Shown: piece after piece, positions 24,621 to 33,565 of the stretch | Numbering within the stretch: position 1 is the first letter of the stretch | Layout: every line of letters begins with the position of its first letter | NCBI GenBank assembly: GCA_017654935.2 | Contig: CM065699.1 | Coordinates: 7,242,847 to 7,306,846, forward strand | DNA from: Phymorhynchus buccinoides | Taxonomy: Eukaryota > Mollusca > Gastropoda > Neogastropoda > Raphitomidae | DNA length: 64,000 nt | Reading direction: 5' to 3' | Made by a program: the position numbers and the translations under genes | The notes under the pieces: model-generated | Seen by the model: the letters and a program-made list of their open reading frames with translations, nothing else | What the model was told of the DNA's origin: nothing | Database searches by the model: none

Positions 24621-26735
24621 ACAAAACAGTCGACCATTGTTTGCTACGGGGGGGGGTGTCATAAAAATAGTCCCCCCACCTTCTGGAAGGTCCATGCTTG
24701 AAACTTCCCCTAATCTGCCTCTCTCTGTGACTCTGCCTTTTCCCTTTGCTTTCTATCAAGTATCATCTACCGGTACTGTCTTTCTGACTTATTGGTCCAT
24801 TCTCCTGACTCCCCTTTATATAAAAAAAATCCTCCAAATAATTTTTTCCTTTGAGCTCCTCCGAAATCGGAATGTGATGGCTGTACGCAGCGGGGAGACC
24901 AGTGAAAGCTGAAAACCGGATGCATACGTATCTTACCCATTATGGCCTGGGAACGCAGACGAAGAAGGTAGTGTCTCTAAGAGTGGAAAGCTTATTGTTT
25001 TACATTGATGTGTGAACAATTTTAATGTTGTCAATATTGTTGCTGTAACTAGCATGTTTCGTTGCTATTTCAGATCAATGGTCAGTTGGATTGTGTGGTG
25101 GCCAGCGTCCACTTAAAGGCCACAGGGCTGAACGACGAGGACGTCCATCGCACAAAAGCTGAAGTGGCCAGCATGAGTGACCTCCTGGCCTGCGTCTCCG
25201 CTAGGGTGCCTGGTCAGTGAACAAGATTATGAATATTTTTAATGGGGGTCAATCGGTTGAACTTGAAGACAAGAAGAAAGAAATGCATATTGCAACCAGA
25301 CATGATTGTTTTATATAATGCAGGGGTGCTAATTTTCCAGAACACGCCGGATTTCCGGTTCTTGGGGTGCCGAAACTCGTGGCTTCCGTTTTTTGGAGTG
25401 CCGAAACTCGTGGCTTCCGGTTTTTGGAGTGCCGAAACTCGTGGCTTCTGGTTTTTGGAGTGCCGAAACTCGTGGCTTCTGGTTTTTGGAGTGCAGAAAC
25501 TTGTGGCTTCTGGTTTTTGGAGTGCAAAAACTTGTGGCTTCCTGTTTTGGGAATTTAAAAACTTGTGGCTTCCGGGTTTTGGAGTGCAAAAACTTGTGGC
25601 TTCCGGTTTTTGGAGTGTAAAAACTTGTGGCTTCCGGGTTTTGGAGTGCAAAAACTTGTGGCTTCCGGTTTTGGGAACTCGTGGCTTCTGGTTTTTGGAA
25701 AAACTTGTGGCTTCCGGGTTTTGGAGTGCAAAAACTTGTGGCTTCCAGTTTTGGGAATTTAAAAACTTGCGGCTTCCGGGTTTTGGAGTGTAAAAACTTG
25801 TGGCTTCCGGGTTTTGGAGTGTAAAAACTTGTGGCTTCCGGGTTTTGGAGTGTAGAAACTTGTGGCTTCCGGTCTATGGAGTGGAAAAACTCGTGGCTTC
25901 CGGTTTTTGGAGTGCCGAAACTCGTGGCTTCCGGTTTTGGAGTGCAAAAACTTGTGGCTTCTCCGTTTTTGGAATGAATGTTTTAAAAAAAGCTTCTGGC
26001 TTCCGGTTTTTGGAGTGTAAAAAATTGTGGCCTCTGGTTTTTGGAGTGTAAACATCTTGTGGCTTCCTGATTTTGGAAGCCAATTTGCGTGATAGTCAGG
26101 GTCAGCTCGATATAGTGAGAGCATTTTTCAGTGGTGATCATTATACATATCATTTTTATTAAAACAAAACGAGCTCAAAGGAAAGGTTTAGAGGGAGGAG
26201 AGAGGAGGAATCTCATTAAGATGGTGGGAAAGTTACTGTCAGTTGTCTTGTGAACTCTGTATGTGTGTGTGTGTGTGTGTGTGTGTCTCACTGTGTTTGC
26301 GCGTGTGTATGTGTGTGCGCGCATGCGTGCGCATGTGTGTGTGTGTGTGCATGCGTGTGTGTTTATTTACGACAGTAAAGAAATTCCCTTTACTATCTGT
26401 TAAAGGGCAGTAAAGATAAATGTTTGATTGGATGTAACAGGGTGCACACATTAAATATAGTGCATTTGAACTCTTGACTTAGTTTTAACCCTAGATAATT
26501 AGGTATTGGGTATTAGGTACTTTATAGTCACAGAGGCGTCTCTGTGAAATTCGGGTTGCTCCCACCCGGAGAGCGTGTCGCAGCCAGAGGCGCGCCACCC
26601 AATTTTTATTTTTTTTTTTGCATGCGATTTTTGTCACTGATGAGGGGGGGGGGGGGGGGGGGGGGGGGATTTTAACCAAATGACAACTTTTTCGTTGCCA
26701 CTGGGTTTAACGTATGCTAAGTGCATGGGCACATG

Positions 26736-26766
<31 letters not shown>

Positions 26767-29700
26767 TCCACGTTCAGACCGTTAAGGCCTAGTGCAGAAT
26801 GAGAGGAAAAAATCCCCTGTACCCAGGTTCGAACTCGGGTTTACTTGACTCGAAGCGAACGCGATACCACTGTGCCACTCTACACCTTGATAACTATGCG
26901 AGTACTTGTCATATAGTTATTGTTTGTCATCATGGGCACAAACAAAAAAGAAAAGTCAAGCATTTTTGAACGATTAAATCTCATGTGGGGCCAGCTTTGA
27001 TGATAAGCCTTATCTTGTGTGTGTGTGACAGCGAGCATGCGTGCGTGTATGTATATGTGTGTGTGTGTGTGTGAGAGCACGCATGTGTGCATGTATGTAT
27101 GTGTGTGTGTGTGTGTGTGATTTATCTCTATCTAATCATGGTAATGAAGGACTAAATTGGATAGATGTTTTTTCATTATGCGTCAGCTGATTAGTGATTA
27201 GGATGCACCAGATTTTTAGGGATATGATATTATCGGTTTACCTGAACTCTAAGACACAGGCTCACGTTTTCAGCTGCTCTAGTTTAGCTGCCCTAGTTTA
27301 GCTGCCCTAGTTTAGCTACCCTAGTGTAGCTACCCTAGTTTAGCTGCCCTAGTGTAGCATCATGTTATTGTCACAGGATTGTTTTGGGAGTTTTCTTTTC
27401 CATGTTAGCTTGATGGGAGCCCGGTCATAGTATCAACAGAATGTAATCATTTTGTACCTGACTGACTCGCACTATCAAAAGTTGACGAATAAATGATGAT
27501 GAATGTGCTTTGAAGAAAGAGGGAAAAGAGTGTTACATTGTGGAGGAAGTATTCGGTATATGTTCTTTGTCAGTTTAAACAAAAACAACGTTGCACTAAC
27601 AAACAGAAAACAAAATAAAACCGAACGAAAAACCTGCAAGCAAAACAAACTAAAAAACTAACGCTTGCTTTTTCTATAACAATAACAATACGTTTTATTC
27701 AGTCTTTTCAAGGCCTTTAGGCCCATAGGAACACGAAAAGACTAGCTGAAACAAATACACTACACAAAGAAAACAAATGAAGACATTATCTATAAACGTT
27801 TCTTGCTTTTTTTATGTACAACTTTGTCATGATTATATATTACAATTTACATTCTCCGCCCCTACCCCCACCCCCCTTTGCACACACACACACACACCTC
27901 CATCCCTACCCACATTTCCTTTTTTGGGTTGTTGTTTTTTCCCGATAGTGGAATCAAACCAAAGTATAAAGGTCATATCTTGCAAGTAGAAACATCTTGG
28001 GGCAGCATCTGTCCTGCATGTTGCGAATTCTGCTCTTGCACTATTTTGTATCTGCAGTCAGATTCTTTACTAGATTTGACGCCTGTCAGTGTTACACTCC
28101 ATGGCAAAAATCAGTGAGCGCTGTCTATTTTCAGACGAGAACGACATCATTCTTGTGGGAGACTTCAACATGGGACCCGACACGCAAGGTGAGAAGAGTT
28201 GATATCATTCTGGGGATTCTGTGCATGATTTGGAGTTTGGAAAGTGTTCAGATCTTCCGTGCGTAACCAGGATGTCCAGAGTCATGACCTGGGTGTGGCC
28301 CGGCCCCCTTAGAGTGTGAGGAGTTCAGGGCAGAAATGCTTGATTGTGTGCGTGTGTGTGCGTGCGTGCGTTCATGTGGGAGTCAAGTCAAGTCAAAATG
28401 ATCTTTATTGACGATAAAAGAATAAGCTTGATAAAGCTTTTTTTTTACATCCTGTCGTCATGAATTAATACTGTTTGAGTGTGTGTGTGCCTGCGTGCAT
28501 GAGTGAGTGCGTGCGTGCATGTGTGTGTGTGTGTGTGAGGAAGAATAAGAAAGTTGCGTGCAAGCATGTTTATTTCACTTTCTAATGATTCATTGTTTGT
28601 TTGCCTTTGATCTTATCAATGTCAAGCGCACTGAGCTCTTGTGAGAAAGAGCGCTATATAAATTCCCATTATTATTACATGTATTATTATTATTATTGAT
28701 TGAGGGCAGTTTCTCCTCTGAAGACCCTCTGCTGTCCAGCTTTCCGTATAGTTTCTTTGCACAGAACCTGAATACAGATTCATAATGTGTCTAGCTCTAG
28801 ACATAATTCTAAAGAAGTGCTGGTGTGGATACAGTATTGTAATACATTAAAACAAATGCATTAAGGTGCATGTGATGCTTATGATTAGTCACAAACAGCT
28901 CAAAGCCTGTTTAAAAAATCAACCTTTACTTGATTTGGACCAGGAATGAATTAAATTCTGCTTAACGTCCTCCGGTCTGAAACAGACACATATGGGACAT
29001 TAGTAGATATAAAGATGGTGGGAACGGTGCTGGAGGCAATGCCCTGAGGCAGTGCAACACCAGGAAAGTCTCAAATTTTTAACAATACATTAAATGTATA
29101 TGATGTTGGACCAGGAAGAATTCAAATCTTCTTTACTTGATGTGGATCTGAATACAGATGCACCATGTGTCTAGTTAGAGTTGAATTGAATTCTTTTTTT
29201 TTTTAAATTATGTATTATAATTTATTGATACACAAAAACGCATTGAAACGTATGGGCCGTACAGTGGCGTTACTTATGCTGCTCATTTTATTTCAAGTCC
29301 AAACTCGCAGCCACACCCCTGCTTGTCAGGTTGCAAATCTGAATCCAGCAGTCAAAGGGAAGCAACTCTGTGTCTGGCCATCAAGAGGCAACCACCAGAG
29401 GAGACGCTGCACCGCTGCTGAGGCACTTTGATGGAGTTCAGTGGAGCCTGTTTTCAGTTAACATATAATGCAGGACACCACCGACTAGGCCCCCCTTCTG
29501 ACGGCAATAATATCTTAGTATTTAGTGTTTTTTCTCGAAGACTGTCTGTGAAATTCTGGACTCCTTGCCTGAAAGCGCGTTGGGCTAGTGCATTTGCCTG
29601 GAGAGCGCGTTGCTGCTAGTGCAGTGCCATCTTTTGGGGGGAAAGGGGTGGGCACTCCACTTGCCCTGATCACGACCTCCTCACTCCGATGTTTTGAGCT

Positions 29701-32700
29701 GTGCTCCGAGCTCCGATCACGACCTCCCCAGCTCCGATGTTTTGAAAGGCGTCTAGCAAACATCCCCGTTTTACGATGAAGATACAGTAGCGCGCATTCA
29801 CAGTTAGGCCCAGGCAGACAGCTGGCTTTCCACAGTGTGGAGCTATGGACTAGGCCTTTCGCGGGTTGAATGACAAAAAAATGGTTGCAGATGTTTTACT
29901 GGTCAATATTTCTTCCTTCAAATTGGCGTCTCAAATCGATGAAAGCGATTGCGTGGTTGAAGAGAAGAAGGAAAGACTGCACACTCGGAAGTGGACAACT
30001 AATTACAAACATGTTTCACAAAGTCAATAAGTGCATTTTCATATGCTTGAGAGTGAATCTTAGCAAAGTAAATGTATAAAATGTTTCAGCTTCAGGGAGC
30101 TTTGCTCCTATTACCCCCACCGGGACGCTGCCCTGGACCCCACTGGGGGCCTACACCGGATCCCAGACCCCCCCGCTCTTTTTCAGTCTCAGAATGTGGC
30201 AGGTCTGCGTGTGTAAAGAAATACGGGTCAGACTTGCTTTAAGTCCTCACCCGAAGGAGCACCTTGGCATGGCAGGCGGTGAGTGAGGTCCTCCTGTTTG
30301 TCCCCCAGAGTTTGACCATCTGCGGTCCAAGGGTTACCAGAACGTGATAGAGGCGGGCACTCCCACCAACATCAGCAGCAGCAACCCAGCGGGCAGCCGC
30401 TGCTACGACAACATCTGGATCAGCAGGCAGACACAGAAAGTGCACTCTGGTGGGTCTTTAAAACACTGTCTCTGTTTGTGTGTGTGCACTCTGGTGGGTC
30501 TTTAAACTGTGCGCCTCTGTTTGTGTGTGCACTTTGGTGGGTCTTTAAACACTGTGCACCTCTGTTTGTGTGTGCACTTTGGTAGGTCTTTAAACACTGT
30601 GTGCCTCTGTTTGTGTGTGCACTTTGGTAGGTCTTTAAACACTGTGCGCCTCTGTTTGTGTGTGCACTTTGGTGGGTCTTTAAACACTGTGTGCCTCTGT
30701 TTGTGTGTGCACTTTGGTGGGTCTTTAAACACTGTGCACCTCTGTTTGTGTGTGCACTTTGGTAGGTCTTTAAACACTGTGTGCCTCTGTTTGTGTGTGC
30801 ACTTTGGTGGGTCTTTAAACACTGTGCGCCTCTGTTTGTGTGTGCACTTTGGTGGGTCTTTAAACACTGTGTGCCTCTGTTTGTGTGTGCACTTTGGTGG
30901 GTCTTTAAACACTGTGCGCCTCTGTTTGTGTGTGCACTTTGGTGGGTCTTTAAACACTGTGCGCCTCTGTTTGTGTGTGCACTTTGGTAGGTCTTTAAAC
31001 ACTGTGTGCCTCTGTTTGTGTGTGCACTTTGGTGGGTCTTTAAACACTGTGTGCCTCTGTTTGTGTGTGCACTTTGGTGGGTCTTTAAACACTGTGTGCC
31101 TCTGTTTGTGTGTGCACTTTGGTGGGTCTTTAACCCTTTCACCGCCAGCCATCTTTGAGCAAACAAAATTCCATTAAACTTACTTGGGTACAGAAAAGAT
31201 TTCATCTGCAATATTGTGGGATTTCTCTGCGACACATTTAGAATAGGCTCAATCCTTACTACCCGAATTTAGGAACACAATATGGTTGAATAACAGACCC
31301 TGATTCCAAGAGTTTTAAGGACATGGGTGTTAAATCATTGTGGTGCAAAAATGCGACATTGGCGGTGAAAGGGTTAAGGTAAACACTGTGTGCCTCTGTT
31401 TGTGTATCTGCACTGTGATGGGTCTTTAAAACTCTGTGCACCTCTGTTGGGTCTTTAACTCGTCTAGCACCATGAGCGAATATATTCGCCTAAGACATCA
31501 CTACACTCCCGCCAAATGCAAACACGTTCACTGCCAAGCACCCTGCCTTGTGTTTGCCTCTTTTTAGGGCTTTTGTTACTCTTCCTGCTGTTAGAGCAAT
31601 GCATGTGTACTCCCCCAAAAACAGCCACTTCCCTGTTAGTTGGTTGAGATGCAACGGACAACCAAGAACTTAAAAAACAAACAAGCATGGCGCTAGAAGA
31701 GTTAGGCCTGGTACACAGTGCACACGGAAATCCCATGCACAATCCGTCAATAAGTAAAAGAAAGAAGGACAAAAATATACGGATTAGGCAATAGGGGAAA
31801 TACGGAATACGGACACGTCCGTATATTTTTTCCTTCTTTCTTTTACTTATTGATTATTTCCGCGCGGATAATCCGGATGTACTGTGTACATGCCCTTAAG
31901 CACATGATTAACTCACTCAAGTCGTTCCGGTCATATATATCTGGAATTCATAGATAGCTGTCAATTTTCTGCATTTGTTTCAAGGGAAGTAAATCTCTGC
32001 GCAGTAAATCTTGGTCACTTCTAAACTCGCTTCGCTCCCTTAAGCCACAATTTTGCCTCTGACTTTGCTTTTGTAGTGGTTTGTTGTGGGAGAACCAATC
32101 AGTGTAGAGAGATTTTTCTATATAAAGTCTATATATAAAAATGTCTGATCTACCACTTCCCTATGTCTAAACCTGAAGTAAAAACACGTAATCTTCTTTC
32201 GTTTCTCCTTTTGTTTATGTATGTTTTGTTTGTGTGTATGGCTGGGGTGATTTGTGAGGTTTTTTTAATAATTAAAAATCGTTGCTATGCGAATGAGTTA
32301 ATTTGTGCGCGTCTCTCTGAGTCTTTCGGATGAGACTATAAACCGAGGTCCCGTGTGCCCATGCACTTAGCACACGTTAAACCCAGTGGTAACGAAAAAG
32401 TTGTCATTTGGTCAAAATTTGCACACACACCCTTCCTTCCTCATCAGTCACACATAACTCGCATGCCCCCACCCCAAAGTTGGGTGGCGCAGTAGTAAAT
32501 CTGTTTAACGTCCTCCGGTCTGGAACAGACACACATGGGACATTAGTAGATGTAAAGATGGTGGGAACGATCCTGGAGGCAATGCCCGGAGGCAGTGCAA
32601 CACCAGTAAAGTCCCGAATGTTTTAACAATACAGATTTGCTAAGACAAAGAGTGCATTAAAGTTATAGTTGGGTGGCACGCCTCTGGCTGCGGCGTGCTC

Positions 32701-32967
32701 TCCAGGTGGGAGCAACCCGAATTTCACAGACGCCTCTGTGACTATAAAGTACCTAATACCTAACACCTGTAACTTGCAGGCAACAAGGGTGTGGTGCGTG
32801 AGGGCCTGTCCAGCCCCTGGATCCCGGACGGGTGGCGGTGGGGCGGGGTGGTGAGCGACCACTGCCCCATCTTCGTGGAGCTGTTCACCAACCAGGACTT
32901 GGACAAGGGGGACCTGGCCATCGGCGCCGAGGACATCCGCTTCATCATCGGGGCAGACTCCGGGTAA
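17020..32967 (+). CDS. EEPD1: EEPD1 orthologue: HhH and EEP-nuclease-domain protein, 8 exons
   Basis: Exons 17020-18026, 19863-19914, 21118-21225, 24127-24258, 25074-25212, 28135-28188, 30309-30449 and 32780-32967 join with matching phases (2,0,0,0,1,1,1) and GT/AG borders, giving about 606 residues; from memory the human protein is about 570. Residues 1-10 are MGAVNSCCIP, a Gly2/Cys7/Cys8 pattern suited to myristoylation and palmitoylation. HhH domains lie at about 58-115 (LPGISRTVAANIV) and 153-212 (VKGLGMALAENI). The EEP domain starts at about 303 with ASWNLEQC (Asn310), then AVQEL, VGDFNMGPD, DNIWIS and SDHCPIF, so the metal-binding and catalytic positions look intact. Vertebrate EEPD1 is linked to 5' end resection at stalled replication forks and has a membrane-associated form; which role applies here is unknown. 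The coding exons are GC-rich inside AT-rich introns. The TAA at 32965 overlaps a weak GTAACC donor, so a further exon is possible but not needed for a full-length protein. Confidence 0.93.
17944..18363 (+). repeat. four-copy 111 bp tandem duplication of EEPD1 exon 1 end and donor
   Basis: Units start TGGAACCTGGAGCAGTGC at 17944, 18055, 18166 and 18277 and each ends GAATGGGTAAGTG, with donors at 18027, 18138, 18249 and 18360. Copies are nearly identical; copies 1-2 read AAAGTCACC and copies 3-4 AAAGTGACC. The period is a multiple of three and each unit still encodes WNLEQC. Confidence 0.97.
18427..19082 (+). repeat. CT, GA and GT microsatellites in EEPD1 intron 1
   Basis: CT at 18427-18477, GA at 18629-18790 and GT at 19005-19082. 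Between them AGAATAGGCGTTGCCTAAAA...AATAAAGTTT occurs twice (18485 and 18930), a likely retroelement tail. Confidence 0.93.
19603..19818. mobile_element. hAT-like MITE in EEPD1 intron 1
   Basis: Ends CAGGGCTCCCA and TGGGAGCCCTG are inverted repeats of a type common in hAT elements. ATGTG borders both sides, but a clear 8 bp duplication is not seen. It ends 44 bp before exon 2. Confidence 0.65.
19863..19914 (+). CDS. EEPD1: EEPD1 exon 2 (52 bp)
   Basis: It follows a GACAG acceptor, completes the split Gly codon and encodes FGIVAVQELSHDKALEE before GAG|GTAAGT. It carries the Glu of the EEP QE motif. Transposon-like elements end 44 bp upstream and begin 34 bp downstream. Confidence 0.92.
19949..20133. 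mobile_element. CAGTGGAACCTCCC-family MITE in EEPD1 intron 2
   Basis: TA|CAGTGGAACCTCCC...GGAGGTTCCATTG|TA, intact ends, starting 34 bp after the EEPD1 exon 2 donor. Confidence 0.85.
20275..20492. mobile_element. probable TIR element in EEPD1 intron 2
   Basis: CAGCGATGTCCCGA at the left and TCGGTACATCACTG at the right are imperfect inverted repeats, with several GACATTG/GTCCTAT repeats inside. No clean target duplication. Confidence 0.45.
20968..21056 (+). pseudogene. EEPD1: decayed tandem copy of EEPD1 exon 3
   Basis: After an ACTTCAG acceptor this segment reads IFQELNELILPNVKPWKV, clearly paralogous to exon 3 (ICQELNEPTLPNVKKWKG) 150 bp downstream. Preceding intron sequence (ATTAATGATGAATATGT) is shared too. 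Using the GTAATG donor gives 89 nt, which would shift the frame; reading on hits TAA at 21058-21060. It is a dead exon or a frame-breaking alternative exon. Confidence 0.8.
21118..21225 (+). CDS. EEPD1: EEPD1 exon 3
   Basis: TTTTCAG acceptor, 36 codons, phase 0 to 0, ending TTTAGG|GTAAAT. It encodes ICQELNEPTLPNVKKWKGHR and onward, matching the EEPD1 segment around ELNQPTLPN..KWKG. A diverged copy of this exon lies at 20968-21056. Confidence 0.92.
22070..23370 (+). repeat. 66 bp minisatellite, about 20 copies, EEPD1 intron 3
   Basis: Unit ATGATGAACTGGGCTGTAGT...CTTCTCTTCCATTGTGGC, period 66. Because 66 is a multiple of three and the unit lacks stops in several frames, long open frames (22-residue periods) appear on both strands. 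They lie inside an intron and are not taken as genes. Confidence 0.97.
24127..24258 (+). CDS. EEPD1: EEPD1 exon 4
   Basis: GCCCCCAG acceptor, 44 codons, phase 0 to 0, donor AAG|GTAACA. It encodes AAEYNGFLYDSSQKIELISA through ARMPYLGFFK, the EEP-domain segment where vertebrate EEPD1 has YAGFLWD and PYLGRFK. Confidence 0.93.
24265..24622 (+). repeat. GT/TCTG microsatellite after EEPD1 exon 4
   Basis: Compound GTGTCTGTCTGTGTG blocks begin within about 10 bp of the exon 4 donor and end in GAGAGA. Confidence 0.95.
24650..24968 (+). mobile_element. family 3 SINE-like element in EEPD1 intron 4
   Basis: Collinear with 15178-15512, ending ATGGCCTGGGAACGCAGACG then AAGAAGG. Confidence 0.75.
25074..25212 (+). 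CDS. EEPD1: EEPD1 exon 5
   Basis: CTATTTCAG acceptor. It encodes INGQLDCVVASVHLKATG and onward, the NxHL-type EEP strand, and ends CCTG|GTCAGT in phase 1, matching exon 6. Confidence 0.93.
25352..26065 (+). repeat. 31 bp minisatellite, about 23 copies, EEPD1 intron 5
   Basis: Unit TTGGAGTGCAAAAACTTGTG GCTTCCGGTTT with CCGAAACTCGTGG variants at the left. Begins about 140 bp after the exon 5 donor. Confidence 0.95.
26258..27120 (+). repeat. GT microsatellites around a SINE, EEPD1 intron 5
   Basis: GT/GC tracts at 26258-26363 and 27018-27120 bracket the family 1 SINE; a G tract of 23 or so bases lies inside the SINE. Confidence 0.9.
26510..26884 (-). mobile_element. tRNA-headed SINE (family 1), minus strand, full length
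   Basis: Reverse complement of the 14231 element, from a GTATTAGGTAC tail to CCACTGTGCCACTCTACA (A box on the minus strand). Both Pol III boxes are present; a G tract lies inside. Confidence 0.85.
27273..27359 (+). repeat. 14 bp minisatellite
   Basis: About six copies of TAGTTTAGCTGCCC with TAGTGTAGC variants. Confidence 0.95.
28135..28188 (+). CDS. EEPD1: EEPD1 exon 6 (54 bp)
   Basis: TATTTTCAG acceptor. It encodes DENDIILVGDFNMGPDTQ, holding the EEP catalytic GDFN motif, and ends CAAG|GTGAGA in phase 1. Short but fully consistent with its neighbours. Confidence 0.93.
28955..29085 (+). mobile_element. dispersed SINE-like element (family 2)
   Basis: CTTAACGTCCTCCGGTCTGA...GGCAGTGCAACACCAG. 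Other copies: 13363-13472 (+), 32497-32632 (+), 61287-61425 (+) and 5088-5205 (-). No Pol III boxes recognised. Confidence 0.7.
30309..30449 (+). CDS. EEPD1: EEPD1 exon 7
   Basis: TCCCCCAG acceptor. It encodes EFDHLRSKGYQNVIEAGTPT and DNIWISRQTQKVHS, ending CACTCTG|GTGGGT in phase 1. The last 9 or so exon bases and the donor form the first unit of a 45 bp tandem array. Confidence 0.93.
30440..31133 (+). repeat. 45 bp minisatellite starting at the EEPD1 exon 7 donor
   Basis: Unit GTGCACTTTGGTGGGTCTTT then AAACACTGTGTGCCTCTGTTTGTGT, about 15 copies. The first unit spans the exon 7 donor (CACTCTG|GTGGGT). A remnant continues after the TTAA MITE (31378-31457). Confidence 0.97.
31134..31373. mobile_element. 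TTAA-flanked MITE, copy 2, inside a minisatellite
   Basis: CCCTTTCACCGCC...GGCGGTGAAAGGG between TTAA copies at 31130 and 31374. The host is a 45 bp repeat unit that itself contains CTTTAAAC, and repeat sequence resumes after the element. Confidence 0.9.
31704..31898. mobile_element. palindromic MITE, GGCCTGGTACACAGT ends
   Basis: The TACACAGT/ACTGTGTA ends and the long inverted core AAGTAAAAGAAAGAAGGA / TCCTTCTTTCTTTTACTT form a hairpin of about 195 bp flanked by TTA. Confidence 0.75.
32315..32767 (+). mobile_element. SINE family 1 copy split by another SINE-like element, abutting EEPD1 exon 8
   Basis: The 5' part (TTTCGGATGAGACTATAAAC onward) and 3' part (GGGTGGCACGCCTCTGGCTG to ACCTAATACC) are separated by a family 2 element (about 32490-32655). 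It ends about 12 bp before the exon 8 acceptor. Confidence 0.8.
32780..32967 (+). CDS. EEPD1: EEPD1 exon 8, probable last coding exon
   Basis: AACTTGCAG acceptor. It encodes GNKGVVREGLSSPWIPDGWR, WGGVVSDHCPIFVELF and a tail ending FIIGADSG before TAA. The SDH motif is the canonical EEP C-terminal catalytic signature. The acceptor lies about 12 bp after the 3' end of a SINE. The 3' part of the exon is tandemly repeated downstream. A GTAACC donor one base before the stop codon is the alternative reading. Confidence 0.88.
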
Positions 32968-33130
32968 CCTCCCCTCCTTGGCTGTAGCCATCGGGGCAGA
33001 GGACATCCGCTTCATCATCGGGGCGGACTCCGGGTAACCTCCCCTCCTTGATTGACTGTAGCCATCGGGGCAGAGGACATCCGCTTCATCATCGGGGCGG
33101 ACTCCGGGTAACCTCCCCTCCTTGGGTCCT
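32917..33130 (+). repeat. three-copy ~70 bp tandem repeat of EEPD1 exon 8 end
   Basis: GCCATCGG starts at 32917, 32987 and 33061. Each copy ends GACTCCGGGTAACCTCCCCT. A fourth, diverged copy lies at about 33524-33566, beyond a G tract and a MITE. Confidence 0.95.
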
Positions 33131-33170
33131 AGCTTGTCGGGGGGGGGGGGGGGGGGGGGGGGTGTGTTAA

Positions 33171-33401
33171 ACCTTTCAGCGCTGGCCATTTTTCAGCCAA
33201 AGCTTTCCATCAAACTTACTTGGCCAGAGAAAATATTGTGACTGCAGTATTTGGGAATCCTCTGTGACATGCGTAAAATAGGGCCTCTCCTTAACTCCCA
33301 AGATTAAGAACATAAGGTCACTGGATACCAGACCCTCATGTGATGCTTTGAAGTGACGTGGGTGTAAAATCATTGTGGTGCCAAGTGGCGATGAAAGGGT
33401 T
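33171..33401. mobile_element. TTAA-flanked MITE, copy 3
   Basis: TTAA at 33167 and 33402 flank a diverged relative starting ACCTTTCAGCGCTGG and ending GGCGATGAAAGGG. It separates the third and a decayed fourth copy of the EEPD1 exon 8 repeat. Confidence 0.78.
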
Positions 33402-33565
33402 TTAAGTTGAAGATAAAGAAAGGTAAACAAATCATGAACTGTACAGGAAGTTTGAAAGAAATCTCTTTTGAGGGATTGGGGGAAAAAATGCAGAGGAAAG
33501 AAACCCGGAGGATATTTGATTATTCATCATCTGCGCTGACTCCGCATAACCTCCCCTACTTCTTG

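Noticed and set aside
25352..26065. CRISPR-like regular repeats
   Set aside because: Head-to-tail tandem units without spacers, in an animal intron.
29210..30100. Short ORFs in EEPD1 intron 6
   Set aside because: No splice borders or similarity; part resembles the dispersed GGGGCTTTGCCCC-type repeat.
30420..31235. Minus-strand frame with THQSAHTNRGTQCLK repeats
   Set aside because: It is the 45 bp minisatellite in reverse; looks like a repeat protein but has no other support.
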